NCBI RefSeq assembly: GCF_001426585.1
Contig: NZ_LMEI01000008.1
Coordinates: forward strand, 459,601 to 523,600
Source: Streptomyces sp. Root431
GTDB lineage: Bacteria > Actinomycetota > Actinomycetes > Streptomycetales > Streptomycetaceae
Length of the DNA: 64,000 nt
Direction: 5' to 3'
The translations under genes and the position numbers were made by a program. Positions 25,088 through 32,572 of this stretch are shown one piece after another; position 1 is the stretch's first letter, and each line of letters starts with the position of its first letter. Below the pieces are notes generated by a model, which was not told the DNA's origin, made no database searches, and was given only the letters and a program-made list of their open reading frames with translations.

Positions 25088-26374
25088 ATGACGACGTACG
25101 AGGATCCGTATCTGATCATCTCCTCCGACTGTCACGCCGGACTGCCCACCGAGCAGTACCGGCCCTATCTGGAGTCCCGCCACCACCGCGCCTTCGACGA
25201 GTTCCTCGCCGGACGCGACGCGCGCCGCGAGGCGATGACCCGCCTCGGCGTACGCAACGAGGCCTTCGCCGACAAGTGGTTCCACGACAACGAGGAAGGC
25301 CTGCGCGGCGGCTGGGACGCCGCCCAGCGGCTCAAGGAGCTCGACGGCGACGGCGTCGCCGCCGAGGTCGTCTTCCCCGACGCGGACGCCGTCGACAGCC
25401 AGACCGCCGCCCCCTTCGGCGTCGGCCTCGGCCTCTCCGGCGACCAGGACCCGGTCCTCGGCATGGCGGGCGCGAAGGCGCACAACCGGTGGCTCGCCGA
25501 GTTCGTGGGACAGAATCCCGAGCGGCACTGCGGGGTCGCGCTGCTCCCCGTCACCGCCGACCCGGTCGAGGTCGTCGCCGAGATCCACCGCGCCAAGGAG
25601 TCCGGGCTCGGCGCGCTCATGATCCCCTCGATGTGGGTGGACAAGGCCCCCTACCACGACCGGCGTTACGACCCGGTGTGGGCGGCCGCCGCCGAGACCG
25701 GCATGCCGGTCGTCACCCACTCGGGGGCCGCGCCGCGCGAGGAGTACGGCGACCACCTCGGGATCTACGTCTCCGAGGTCACCTTCTGGCCGGCCAGGCC
25801 CCTCTGGTTCCTCCTCTGGTCCGGCGTCTTCGAGCGCCACCCCGGCCTCAGGTTCGGCGTCGCCGAGTCCGGCTGCTGGTGGCTCCCCAACCTGCTCTGG
25901 TTCATGGACCGGCTCTACCTCGGCGCGCACGGCGGCAAGAAGCTGTCCCCGTTCGCGGAGCTGAAGCGGCCGCCGAGCGAGTACCTGGACCGGCAGGTCT
26001 TCATCTGCGCGACCAACACCAAGCGGCGCGAGCTCGCCCAGCGGTACGAGATCGGCGTCGACAACATCCTGTGGGGCTCGGACTTCCCGCACCCCGAGGG
26101 GACCTGGCCCGCCACGCGCGCGTGGCTGCGGAACACCTTCCACGACATCCCCGTGGAGGAGACCCGGCGCATGCTCGGCCTGGCGGCGGCGGAGGTCTTC
26201 GGCTTCGACCTCCCGGCCCTCGCGCCGATCGCCCGCAGGATCGGCCCCACCCCCGCCGAGCTCGGCCAGCCGGCCGACCAGACGGCCGTCGAGGCCTCCT
26301 GGGCCCGCTCCCGCGAGGTCGGCCGCCACTGGCTGACCGACCACGACTTCCCGGCCCTGGGGGTGACGTCATGA
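25088..26374 (+). CDS. Amidohydrolase (PF04909-type) 1
   Basis: A 428-residue metal-dependent amidohydrolase of the ACMSD/gamma-resorcylate-decarboxylase superfamily. N-terminal ISSDCHAG (about 12-19) supplies a DxH-like metal site, THSGAA holds a central His, and the C-terminal WGSDFPHPEGTW has the metal Asp. The family contains both hydrolases and non-oxidative decarboxylases. It begins 12 bases after the SDR and overlaps its paralogue by four bases (ATGA). Together the pair suggests successive steps or a heteromer on related substrates. Confidence 0.9.
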   Translation: MTTYEDPYLIISSDCHAGLPTEQYRPYLESRHHRAFDEFLAGRDARREAMTRLGVRNEAFADKWFHDNEEGLRGGWDAAQRLKELDGDGVAAEVVFPDADAVDSQTAAPFGVGLGLSGDQDPVLGMAGAKAHNRWLAEFVGQNPERHCGVALLPVTADPVEVVAEIHRAKESGLGALMIPSMWVDKAPYHDRRYDPVWAAAAETGMPVVTHSGAAPREEYGDHLGIYVSEVTFWPARPLWFLLWSGVFERHPGLRFGVAESGCWWLPNLLWFMDRLYLGAHGGKKLSPFAELKRPPSEYLDRQVFICATNTKRRELAQRYEIGVDNILWGSDFPHPEGTWPATRAWLRNTFHDIPVEETRRMLGLAAAEVFGFDLPALAPIARRIGPTPAELGQPADQTAVEASWARSREVGRHWLTDHDFPALGVTS

Positions 26375-27597
26375 CCGACCGGTACACGGTGATCTCCGCC
26401 GACTGCCACGCCGGCGCCGACCTCCTCGACTACCGGCCGTACCTGGAGAAGCGGCACCACGAGGCCTTCGACGCCTGGGCCGCCGGCTACGTCAACCCGT
26501 ACGAGGACCTGCTCGCCGACACCGCCGACCGCAACTGGAACTCGCAGCGCCGCCTGCGGGAGCTGGAGGCCGACGGGATCGTCGCCGAGGTCGTCTTCCC
26601 GAACACCATCCCGCCGTTCTTCCCCTCCGCCTCCCTGATGGCCCCGCCGCCGACCCGCGAGGAGTACGAGCTCCGCTGGGCGGGCCTGCGCGCGCACAAC
26701 CGCTGGCTCGCCGACTTCTGCGCCGACGCGCCGGGGCGCAGGGCGGGCGTGGCGCAGATCCTCCTCAACGACGTCGACGAGGCCGTACGCGAGATCCGCC
26801 GCTCCAAGGAAGCCGGTCTGACCGGCGGGATCCTGCTGCCGGGCGCCCCGCCCGGCTCGGGCGTGCCCGAGCTGTACGCGGAGGCGTACGACCCGATCTG
26901 GGCGGTCTGCGCGGAGCTGGACGTGCCGGTCAACCACCACGGCGGCTCGGCCTCGCCCCCGCTCGGCGACGAACCGGCGGCCCGGGCCGTCTTCATGGTG
27001 GAGACGACCTGGTTCTCCCACCGGGCCCTGTGGCACCTCGTCTTCGGGGGAGCCTTCCGGCGTCACCCGGACCTCAAGCTCGTGCTCACGGAACAGGGCT
27101 CCGGCTGGATCCCCGGGGTCATGGAGATGCTGGACTACTACCACGGCCGCCTGGTCGCCGCGGCCTCGCGGGCCTCCACCGCCGAGTCCAAGTTCGGCGC
27201 GGGGCTCGCGGAGTCCATGGGCAAGGGCCCCAGCGAGGTCTGGCGCGACAACTGCTTCGTCGGCGCGAGCTTCATGCGCCCGCACGAGGTGCCGCTGCGC
27301 CACCGCATCGGCCTCGACAAGATCATGTGGGGGAGCGACTACCCGCACGACGAGGGCACCACGCCGTACTCCCGCGAAGGCCTCCGCATCGCCTACGCGG
27401 GCGTGCCGAGGGAGGAGGTCGAGGCCATGGTCGGCGGCAACGCCGCCCGCGTCTACGGCTTCGACCTCGCCCTCCTCGACCCCCTCGCCGCCGTCCACGG
27501 CCCGGAGGTCGCCGAGATCGCCACGCCCCTGGAGAAGATCCCGGAGGAGGCGACCAGCCCGGCCTTCGCGCCGGGCGGGTCGGTCCGCGTCTGGTGA
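26371..27597 (+). CDS. Amidohydrolase (PF04909-type) 2, paralogue of 1
   Basis: A 408-residue paralogue of the preceding protein: ISADCHAG at about 8-15, RPYLEKRHHEAFD matching RPYLESRHHRAFD in the neighbour, NHHGGSASPP with a central His, and WGSDYPHDEGTTPYS near the end with the metal Asp. Similarity along the whole length indicates a tandem duplication followed by divergence. It is translationally coupled by ATGA. It closes the TetR-flanked operon; 24 bases later the unrelated VIT1-type gene starts. Confidence 0.9.
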   Translation: MTDRYTVISADCHAGADLLDYRPYLEKRHHEAFDAWAAGYVNPYEDLLADTADRNWNSQRRLRELEADGIVAEVVFPNTIPPFFPSASLMAPPPTREEYELRWAGLRAHNRWLADFCADAPGRRAGVAQILLNDVDEAVREIRRSKEAGLTGGILLPGAPPGSGVPELYAEAYDPIWAVCAELDVPVNHHGGSASPPLGDEPAARAVFMVETTWFSHRALWHLVFGGAFRRHPDLKLVLTEQGSGWIPGVMEMLDYYHGRLVAAASRASTAESKFGAGLAESMGKGPSEVWRDNCFVGASFMRPHEVPLRHRIGLDKIMWGSDYPHDEGTTPYSREGLRIAYAGVPREEVEAMVGGNAARVYGFDLALLDPLAAVHGPEVAEIATPLEKIPEEATSPAFAPGGSVRVW

Positions 27598-27621
27598 CCC
27601 GCCGGGTGCGAACCTCCTGAC

Positions 27622-28359
27622 GTGACCGCACCCGTCCCCGCACCTCCCGCCCCTGACGATGCCCCCGACGATGCCCCCGGCGGAGGCCTCGGCTCCCGTC
27701 TCAACTGGCTCCGGGCCGCCGTGCTCGGGGCCAACGACGGAGTCGTCTCCACCGCGGGCCTCGTCGTCGGCGTCGCGGGCGCCACGGAGTCCCGGGCGGC
27801 CCTGTTCACCGCCGGCCTCTCCGGGCTGCTCGCCGGGTCGATGTCCATGGCGGCGGGGGAGTACGTCTCCGTCTCCAGCCAGCGCGACTCGGAGCAGGCC
27901 GCGCTCGCCGAGGAGAAGCGCGAGCTGCGCGAGGACCCGGAGGCGGAACTCGCCGAACTGACCGGGCTCCTGGCCGCCCGCGGCCTCTCCCCGGACGTGG
28001 CCCGCGAGGCCGCCGAACAGCTCACCGAGCGCGACGCCCTGCGCGCCCACGCGCGCGTGGAGCTCGGCATCGACCCCGACGACCTCACCAACCCCTGGCA
28101 CGCGGCGGGTGCCAGCTGCCTCGCCTTCACCGTCGGCGCCCTGCTCCCCCTCCTCGCGATCGTCCTGCCGCCGGCCTCGGCCCGCCTCTGGGTCACGGTC
28201 GCCTCCGTCCTGGCGGCCCTCGCCTTCACGGGCTGGTGGAGCGCCGGCCTCGGCAACGCCCCCGCGGGCCGCGCGATCCTCCGCAACGTGGGCGGCGGCG
28301 CGCTCGCGATGGCGGTCACCTACGGCGCGGGCTCGCTCCTCGGCGCGACCGGGATCTAG
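27622..28359 (+). CDS. VIT1/CCC1 family membrane transporter
   Basis: A 245-residue integral membrane protein of the vacuolar iron transporter family, which moves Fe2+/Mn2+ in eukaryotes. The conserved first helix LRAAVLGANDGVVSTAGLVVGVAGA (core LGANDGVVSTAG) and the second MAAGEYVSVSSQRDSE are clear, a cytoplasmic Glu-rich region (EEKRELREDPEAELAELTG, about 93-111) is the likely metal-binding part, and three helices end the protein. GTG start. The N-terminal tail contains a small repeat, PDDAPDDAP. Divalent metal export or detoxification is probable. Confidence 0.9.
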   Translation: MTAPVPAPPAPDDAPDDAPGGGLGSRLNWLRAAVLGANDGVVSTAGLVVGVAGATESRAALFTAGLSGLLAGSMSMAAGEYVSVSSQRDSEQAALAEEKRELREDPEAELAELTGLLAARGLSPDVAREAAEQLTERDALRAHARVELGIDPDDLTNPWHAAGASCLAFTVGALLPLLAIVLPPASARLWVTVASVLAALAFTGWWSAGLGNAPAGRAILRNVGGGALAMAVTYGAGSLLGATGI

Positions 28360-28446
28360 CGCGACCGGGATCCGGTGCGCCAGGGGTGTGTCCGGCAGGC
28401 GCTTGTCAGAAGGTGCCAAAGCTTGCTGACAACTCGTCTCGCATAC

Positions 28447-28459
28447 TTGTTGGTAACAA
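28447..28459. promoter_or_regulatory. Inverted repeat TTGTTGGTAACAA before the hydroxylase operon
   Basis: Perfect five-base arms TTGTT and AACAA around GGT, 41 bases upstream of the ATG at 28501. It is in a short AT-richer stretch that probably contains the promoter, so it may be an operator; no cognate regulator is adjacent. Confidence 0.45.
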
Positions 28460-28500
28460 CGTCTAGCCGTGCCCCGCCCACCGCCCCTACCGTCGACGGC

Positions 28501-29382
28501 ATGCCGAACCTGCCCGATGTCGTGCTCTGGTCCATACCGGCGTTCGTCCTGCTCGCCGTCCTGGAGATGGTCAGCCACCGGATCCACCCCGACGAGGACG
28601 CCGCCGGGTACGAGACCAAGGACGCCGCCACCAGCATCGGCATGGGCCTCGGGAGCCTCGCCTTCGACGCGCTGTGGAAGATCCCCGTCGTCGCGATCTA
28701 CACCGCCGTCTACGAGCTCACCCCGCTCCGCGTCCCCGTCCTGTGGTGGACCATCCCGCTGATGCTGCTCGCCCAGGACTTCTTCTACTACTGGCAGCAC
28801 CGCGGACACCACGTCATCCGCATCCTCTGGGCCTGCCACGTCGTCCACCACAGCAGCCGCAAGTACAACCTCACCACCGCCCTGCGCCAGCCGTGGACCA
28901 GCGTGACCTCCTGGCCGTTCTACCTGCCGATGATCGCCCTCGGCGTCCACCCGGCGGCCGTCGCCTTCTGCTACTCGGTCAACCTCGTCTACCAGTTCTG
29001 GATCCACACCGAGCGCGTCGGGAAGCTGCCCCGGCCCTTCGAGTACGTCCTCAACACCCCCTCGCACCACCGCGTCCACCACGCCTCCCAGGGCGGCTAC
29101 CTGGACCGCAACTTCGGCGGGATCCTCATCGTCTGGGACCGGATGTTCGGCTCCTGGGTCGGCGAGACCGACCGGCCCGTCTACGGCCTCACCAAGAACA
29201 TCGAGACCTACAACCCCCTGCGCGTCGCCACCCACGAGTACGCCGCCATCGCCCGCGACCTCCGGTCCGCGAACGACTGGCGCGAGCGGGCCGGGCGGCT
29301 CTTCCGCGGCCCCGGCTGGCAACCGGACCGACCGGGCCCCCAGACCCCGCAGGGCGGCACCGCACCGGAGCCGGCCGCGTGA
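28501..29382 (+). CDS. Fatty acid hydroxylase / sterol desaturase superfamily protein
   Basis: A 293-residue membrane di-iron enzyme with four or five helices and the histidine clusters HRGHH (about 100-104), HVVHH (about 113-117) and HHRVHH (about 187-192). The superfamily includes sterol desaturases, carotene hydroxylases and alkylglycerol monooxygenase, which cleaves ether lipids. Its stop overlaps the start of a lysoplasmalogenase gene (GTGA), which makes an ether-lipid substrate attractive. The last 45 residues are a Pro/Gly-rich tail. ATG at 28501. Confidence 0.92.
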   Translation: MPNLPDVVLWSIPAFVLLAVLEMVSHRIHPDEDAAGYETKDAATSIGMGLGSLAFDALWKIPVVAIYTAVYELTPLRVPVLWWTIPLMLLAQDFFYYWQHRGHHVIRILWACHVVHHSSRKYNLTTALRQPWTSVTSWPFYLPMIALGVHPAAVAFCYSVNLVYQFWIHTERVGKLPRPFEYVLNTPSHHRVHHASQGGYLDRNFGGILIVWDRMFGSWVGETDRPVYGLTKNIETYNPLRVATHEYAAIARDLRSANDWRERAGRLFRGPGWQPDRPGPQTPQGGTAPEPAA

Positions 29383-30044
29383 GCACCGCACCCACGGCCC
29401 TCCGCGCCGCCCCCACCACCGCCTCCCGCGCGCTGCTCGCCGCCTTCGGCCTCGCCGCCGCCGTCGACCTGGTCTCCCTCCTCGCCGGCGCCGAGCTCGG
29501 CCACCAGCTCGCCAAGCCGCTCCTGATGCCCCTGCTCGCCGCGTACGCCGTCACCAGGGGCGCCCCGAAGCTCCTCGTCGCCGCGCTCCTCTTCGGCTGG
29601 GGCGGCGACGTCTTCCTGCTCTCCGACGCCGACTGGGCCTTCCTCGTCGGCATGGGCTCCTTCGCTGCCGGACACGTCTGCTACCTGGTCCTCTTCGGCC
29701 GGCGCCGTACGTCGCCGCTGCTCGGCGCCGGATACGCCGTGGCCCTCGTCGGCACCGTCGCGCTCCTGTGGCCCGACCTCCCCGCCGACCTGCGGATCCC
29801 CGTCGCCGGCTACTCGCTCCTCCTCGCCGCGATGGCCTACCGCGCAAGCTCCCTCGGGCTCCTCGCCGGCCTCGGCGGCGCCCTGTTCCTGCTGTCCGAC
29901 ACCCTCATCGCCACCGGCGTCGCCGAGTGGCCCCAGCTGCCGGCGCCCGACTTCTGGGTCATGCTGACCTACATCGCGGCGCAGTACCTGCTGGCCGCGG
30001 GAGCGCTCGCCGCGATGTACGGTGAACGTCGTACAAACGTCTGA
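29379..30044 (+). CDS. Lysoplasmalogenase family protein (YhhN/TMEM86)
   Basis: A 221-residue polytopic membrane protein with about eight helices, matching the YhhN/TMEM86 family whose characterised members hydrolyse the vinyl-ether bond of lysoplasmalogens to give a fatty aldehyde. Family marks are KPLLMPLLAAY (about 45-55), GWGGDVFLLSD (about 72-82) and GALFLLSDTLIA (about 169-180), the two GD/SD segments being the likely active site. GTG overlaps the hydroxylase stop by four bases. An alcohol dehydrogenase gene follows after 18 bases. Confidence 0.92.
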   Translation: MSTAPTALRAAPTTASRALLAAFGLAAAVDLVSLLAGAELGHQLAKPLLMPLLAAYAVTRGAPKLLVAALLFGWGGDVFLLSDADWAFLVGMGSFAAGHVCYLVLFGRRRTSPLLGAGYAVALVGTVALLWPDLPADLRIPVAGYSLLLAAMAYRASSLGLLAGLGGALFLLSDTLIATGVAEWPQLPAPDFWVMLTYIAAQYLLAAGALAAMYGERRTNV

Positions 30045-30062
30045 CAGCAAGGACCGCCCCCC

Positions 30063-31106
30063 ATGCGCGCCACCACCATCCACGCCCCGTTCGACATGCG
30101 CGTGGAGGACGTGCCCGACCCGGTGATCCAGGACTCCACCGATGTCGTCCTGCGCGTGCTGCGGGCCTGCATCTGCGGCAGCGACCTGTGGGCCTACCGC
30201 GGCGAGTCCGCCCGGCAGCCCGGCCAGCGCATCGGTCACGAGTTCCTCGGCATCGTCGAGGCGGCCGGCTCCGACGTCACCGGCTTCGCCGCCGGCGACC
30301 TCGTCGTCGCCCCCTTCGTCTGGTCCGACGGGAGCTGCGACTACTGCGCCGAGGGCCTCCAGACCTCCTGCCCGCGCGGCGGCTTCTGGGGCTCGGTCGG
30401 CTCCGACGGCGGCCAGGGCGAGGCCGTCCGGGTCCCCTTCGCCGACGGCACCCTCGTCAAGCTCCCCGCCGACGCCGCCTCCGACGACCACCTGCTGACC
30501 GCGCTGCTCGCCCTCTCCGACGTCCTGGGCACCGGCCACCACGCCGCCCTCGGCGCGGGCGTGAAGCCCGGCTCCACCGTCGCGGTCGTCGGCGACGGCG
30601 CCGTCGGCCTCTGCGGTGTCCTCGCCGCCAAGCGCCTCGGCGCCGAGCGGATCATCGCCCTCGGCCGGCACACCGCCCGTACCGACATCGCCCGCGCCTT
30701 CGGCGCCACCGACGTCGTCGCCGAGCGCGGCGAGGCCGCCGAGGCCGCCGTCCGCGAGCTCACCGGCGGCCAGGGCGCCCACGGCGTCATCGAGGCCGTC
30801 GGCACCGAGCAGTCCATGCGGACCGCCGTCGCCATCGCCCGCGACGGCGGCTCCATCGGCTACGTCGGCGTCCCGCACGGCAGCGGCACCGGCCTCGACC
30901 TGTCCGTCATGTTCGACCGGAACATCGCCCTGCGCGGCGGCGTCGCACCCGTCCGCGCGTACATCCCGGAGCTCCTCCCGGACGTCCTCGACGGCACCAT
31001 CGACCCGTCCCCGGTCTTCGACCTGACCGTCGGCCTCGACGGCGTCCCCGGCGGCTACAAGGCCATGGACGAGCGCACGGCCCTCAAGGTCCTCGTCAAG
31101 CCGTAG
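30063..31106 (+). CDS. Zinc-dependent medium-chain alcohol dehydrogenase
   Basis: A 347-residue MDR-family dehydrogenase. Catalytic zinc ligands appear in ACICGSDLW (Cys near 38) and GHEFLG (His near 60); the structural-zinc loop reads CDYCAEGLQTSC, with three cysteines. The Rossmann motif is GDGAVGLCGV (about 180-189). It resembles threonine/alcohol dehydrogenases that act on small or medium alcohols and aldehydes. Only 18 bases separate it from the lysoplasmalogenase gene, so it may be the third gene of a lipid-aldehyde operon; ATG at 30063. Confidence 0.92.
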   Translation: MRATTIHAPFDMRVEDVPDPVIQDSTDVVLRVLRACICGSDLWAYRGESARQPGQRIGHEFLGIVEAAGSDVTGFAAGDLVVAPFVWSDGSCDYCAEGLQTSCPRGGFWGSVGSDGGQGEAVRVPFADGTLVKLPADAASDDHLLTALLALSDVLGTGHHAALGAGVKPGSTVAVVGDGAVGLCGVLAAKRLGAERIIALGRHTARTDIARAFGATDVVAERGEAAEAAVRELTGGQGAHGVIEAVGTEQSMRTAVAIARDGGSIGYVGVPHGSGTGLDLSVMFDRNIALRGGVAPVRAYIPELLPDVLDGTIDPSPVFDLTVGLDGVPGGYKAMDERTALKVLVKP

Positions 31107-31189
31107 GCGACCGACCGGGGGTGCACCCGCCTCGGCCTCACCGCCGACCGAGCGCCCCCGGCCCGCCCGCCCGTCAGGCCCCGCCCCCG

Positions 31190-32488
31190 TCAGGCCCCGG
31201 CCCACTCCGGCGCGTCCGCCCCCGCGACGCCCGGCGGGCGCGACCAGCCCGCCGGGCCGCCCTCGTACGCGACCGGCGACAGCGCGTGCCGCAGCCGTCC
31301 CAGCGGTCCGTCCGTCTCCGTGACGTACCGCCCGGGCTCGTACCGCGGCAGCGTCCCGGTCAGCCAGTGCCCCGTCTGCGCGAGCGCGAGCCGTACGAGC
31401 CGGGTGCCGCCCTCCCGGTCCTGCTCGGTCAGCGAGCGCAGCACGGCCGCCGCCAGCAGATAGCCCGTGCCGTGGTCCAGGGCCTGCGCCGGCAGCTTGC
31501 CCGGCTCCTGGGCGGAGCCCTCGGTCACGGCGATCCCGGTCGCCACCTGCACCAGGCTGTCGAAGCCGCGCCGCCCGGCCCAGGGGCCGTAGTCGCCCCA
31601 GGCCGAAAGACGCGCCACCACGAGCCCCGGACGGTCCAGGTCGAAGCGGTCCAGCGCGCCCGGCCGGTAGCCGGTCACCAACACGTCCGCGGAGTCGAGC
31701 AGTTCGCCGAAGGCCCGCCGGTCCGAAGGGCTGTCCAGGTCGAGGGCGGCGGTCCGCTTCCCGATGTTCGTGTCCGCGTGCTGGTCCGGCAGTTCGGGGT
31801 TGGCCGGCGGGTCGATCCGCAGCACGTCCGCGCCGAGCAGCGCCAGCGTCCGGGTCGCGACCGGCCCGGCGATCACCCGGGTCAGGTCCAGCACCCGCAG
31901 CGGCCCCGAGCGGCGCGGCGGCGGGGCGTCGTCGAGCCGCTCCCGGGTCAGCAGCGGCCGAGCCGCCACCTCCCGGCCCTGCTCATGCTCCGCCCACTCC
32001 GCGGGCGTCCGCAGGGCGACGGCCAGGCCCCCGGCCGCGTACACGGCGCTCTCCACCTCGACGGCCTCGCGCTCCCCGATCGCCGCCGCGACCGCCTCGA
32101 CGGAGTCGGAGGCGCCGAGCGCGGCGAGCAACGCCGCCCGGTGGTGCGGGTAGTTGGCGTGCGTACGGACCCAGCCGTCCGCCGCCCGCCAGAACCGCGA
32201 CAGCGGCGCGAAGCTCACCGGCGCCCGCCCGTCGACCCGCAGGTGGCGCTCGCTCACGAAGGCGGTGGCGACGGCCCCGTCGTCCACCCGCACGGGCCCC
32301 GCGAGCCCCGCCCGCTCGACGGCCGCGAGACCGGCGACCGCGACCGAGGCCCGGGCCAGGTCCATCACGGGCAGCCGCGCGGGCAGCAGCCCGGAGACTC
32401 CGCCGTACTCCACCCGGTCGACCAGGGCGGGATCGCCGCCGAGGGCCGACCAGAGCAACTCCGTACCGGTACGCACTGTGTTGTCCAT
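31190..32488 (-). CDS. CoA transferase (family III, CaiB/BaiF) with permuted domain order
   Basis: A 432-residue protein of the CaiB/BaiF fold. The segment LRVLDLTRVIAGPVATRTLALLGADVLRIDPP, normally at the N-terminus, appears near residue 203 onward (core VLDLTRVIAGP), followed by VTGYRPGAL and ALDHGTGYLLAA with the likely catalytic Asp. The first 200 residues (APLSRFWRAADGWVRTHANY, then LAVALRTPAEWAEH) resemble the canonical C-terminal domain. The order is thus reversed, a layout also seen in other actinobacteria (recollection). A -10 six bases before the ATG and an overlapping palindrome suggest a leaderless, repressible gene. Confidence 0.87.
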   Translation of the reverse strand: MDNTVRTGTELLWSALGGDPALVDRVEYGGVSGLLPARLPVMDLARASVAVAGLAAVERAGLAGPVRVDDGAVATAFVSERHLRVDGRAPVSFAPLSRFWRAADGWVRTHANYPHHRAALLAALGASDSVEAVAAAIGEREAVEVESAVYAAGGLAVALRTPAEWAEHEQGREVAARPLLTRERLDDAPPPRRSGPLRVLDLTRVIAGPVATRTLALLGADVLRIDPPANPELPDQHADTNIGKRTAALDLDSPSDRRAFGELLDSADVLVTGYRPGALDRFDLDRPGLVVARLSAWGDYGPWAGRRGFDSLVQVATGIAVTEGSAQEPGKLPAQALDHGTGYLLAAAVLRSLTEQDREGGTRLVRLALAQTGHWLTGTLPRYEPGRYVTETDGPLGRLRHALSPVAYEGGPAGWSRPPGVAGADAPEWAGA

Positions 32489-32494
32489 GACCGC

Positions 32495-32513
32495 ACTATG
32501 GCACTCAGTGCCA
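32495..32513 (-). promoter_or_regulatory. Leaderless promoter and palindromic operator of the CoA-transferase gene
   Basis: On the minus strand TGGCACTGAGTGCCA (32513-32499) is a perfect seven-base inverted repeat with one central base. It abuts and partly overlaps the -10 hexamer CATAGT (32500-32495), which ends six bases before the ATG at 32488. A repressor on the palindrome would block the promoter. Confidence 0.6.
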
Positions 32514-32518
32514 CGCAA

Positions 32519-32552
32519 AGGGCCCTGGTGTGGCTCAGCACACCAGGGCCCT
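32519..32552 (-). terminator. Terminator of the subtilase gene
   Basis: A perfect 14-bp stem (AGGGCCCTGGTGTG and its complement) with a six-base loop, 21 bases after the subtilase stop and just upstream of the CoA-transferase promoter. Confidence 0.8.
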
Positions 32553-32572
32553 CGGTCAAGCACACGCGACGA

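Noticed and set aside
31165..31200. Short duplication CCGTCAGGCCCCG downstream of the dehydrogenase gene
   Set aside because: Two 13-base copies only, carrying the CoA-transferase stop; consistent with slippage and no sign of an att site or mobile element.
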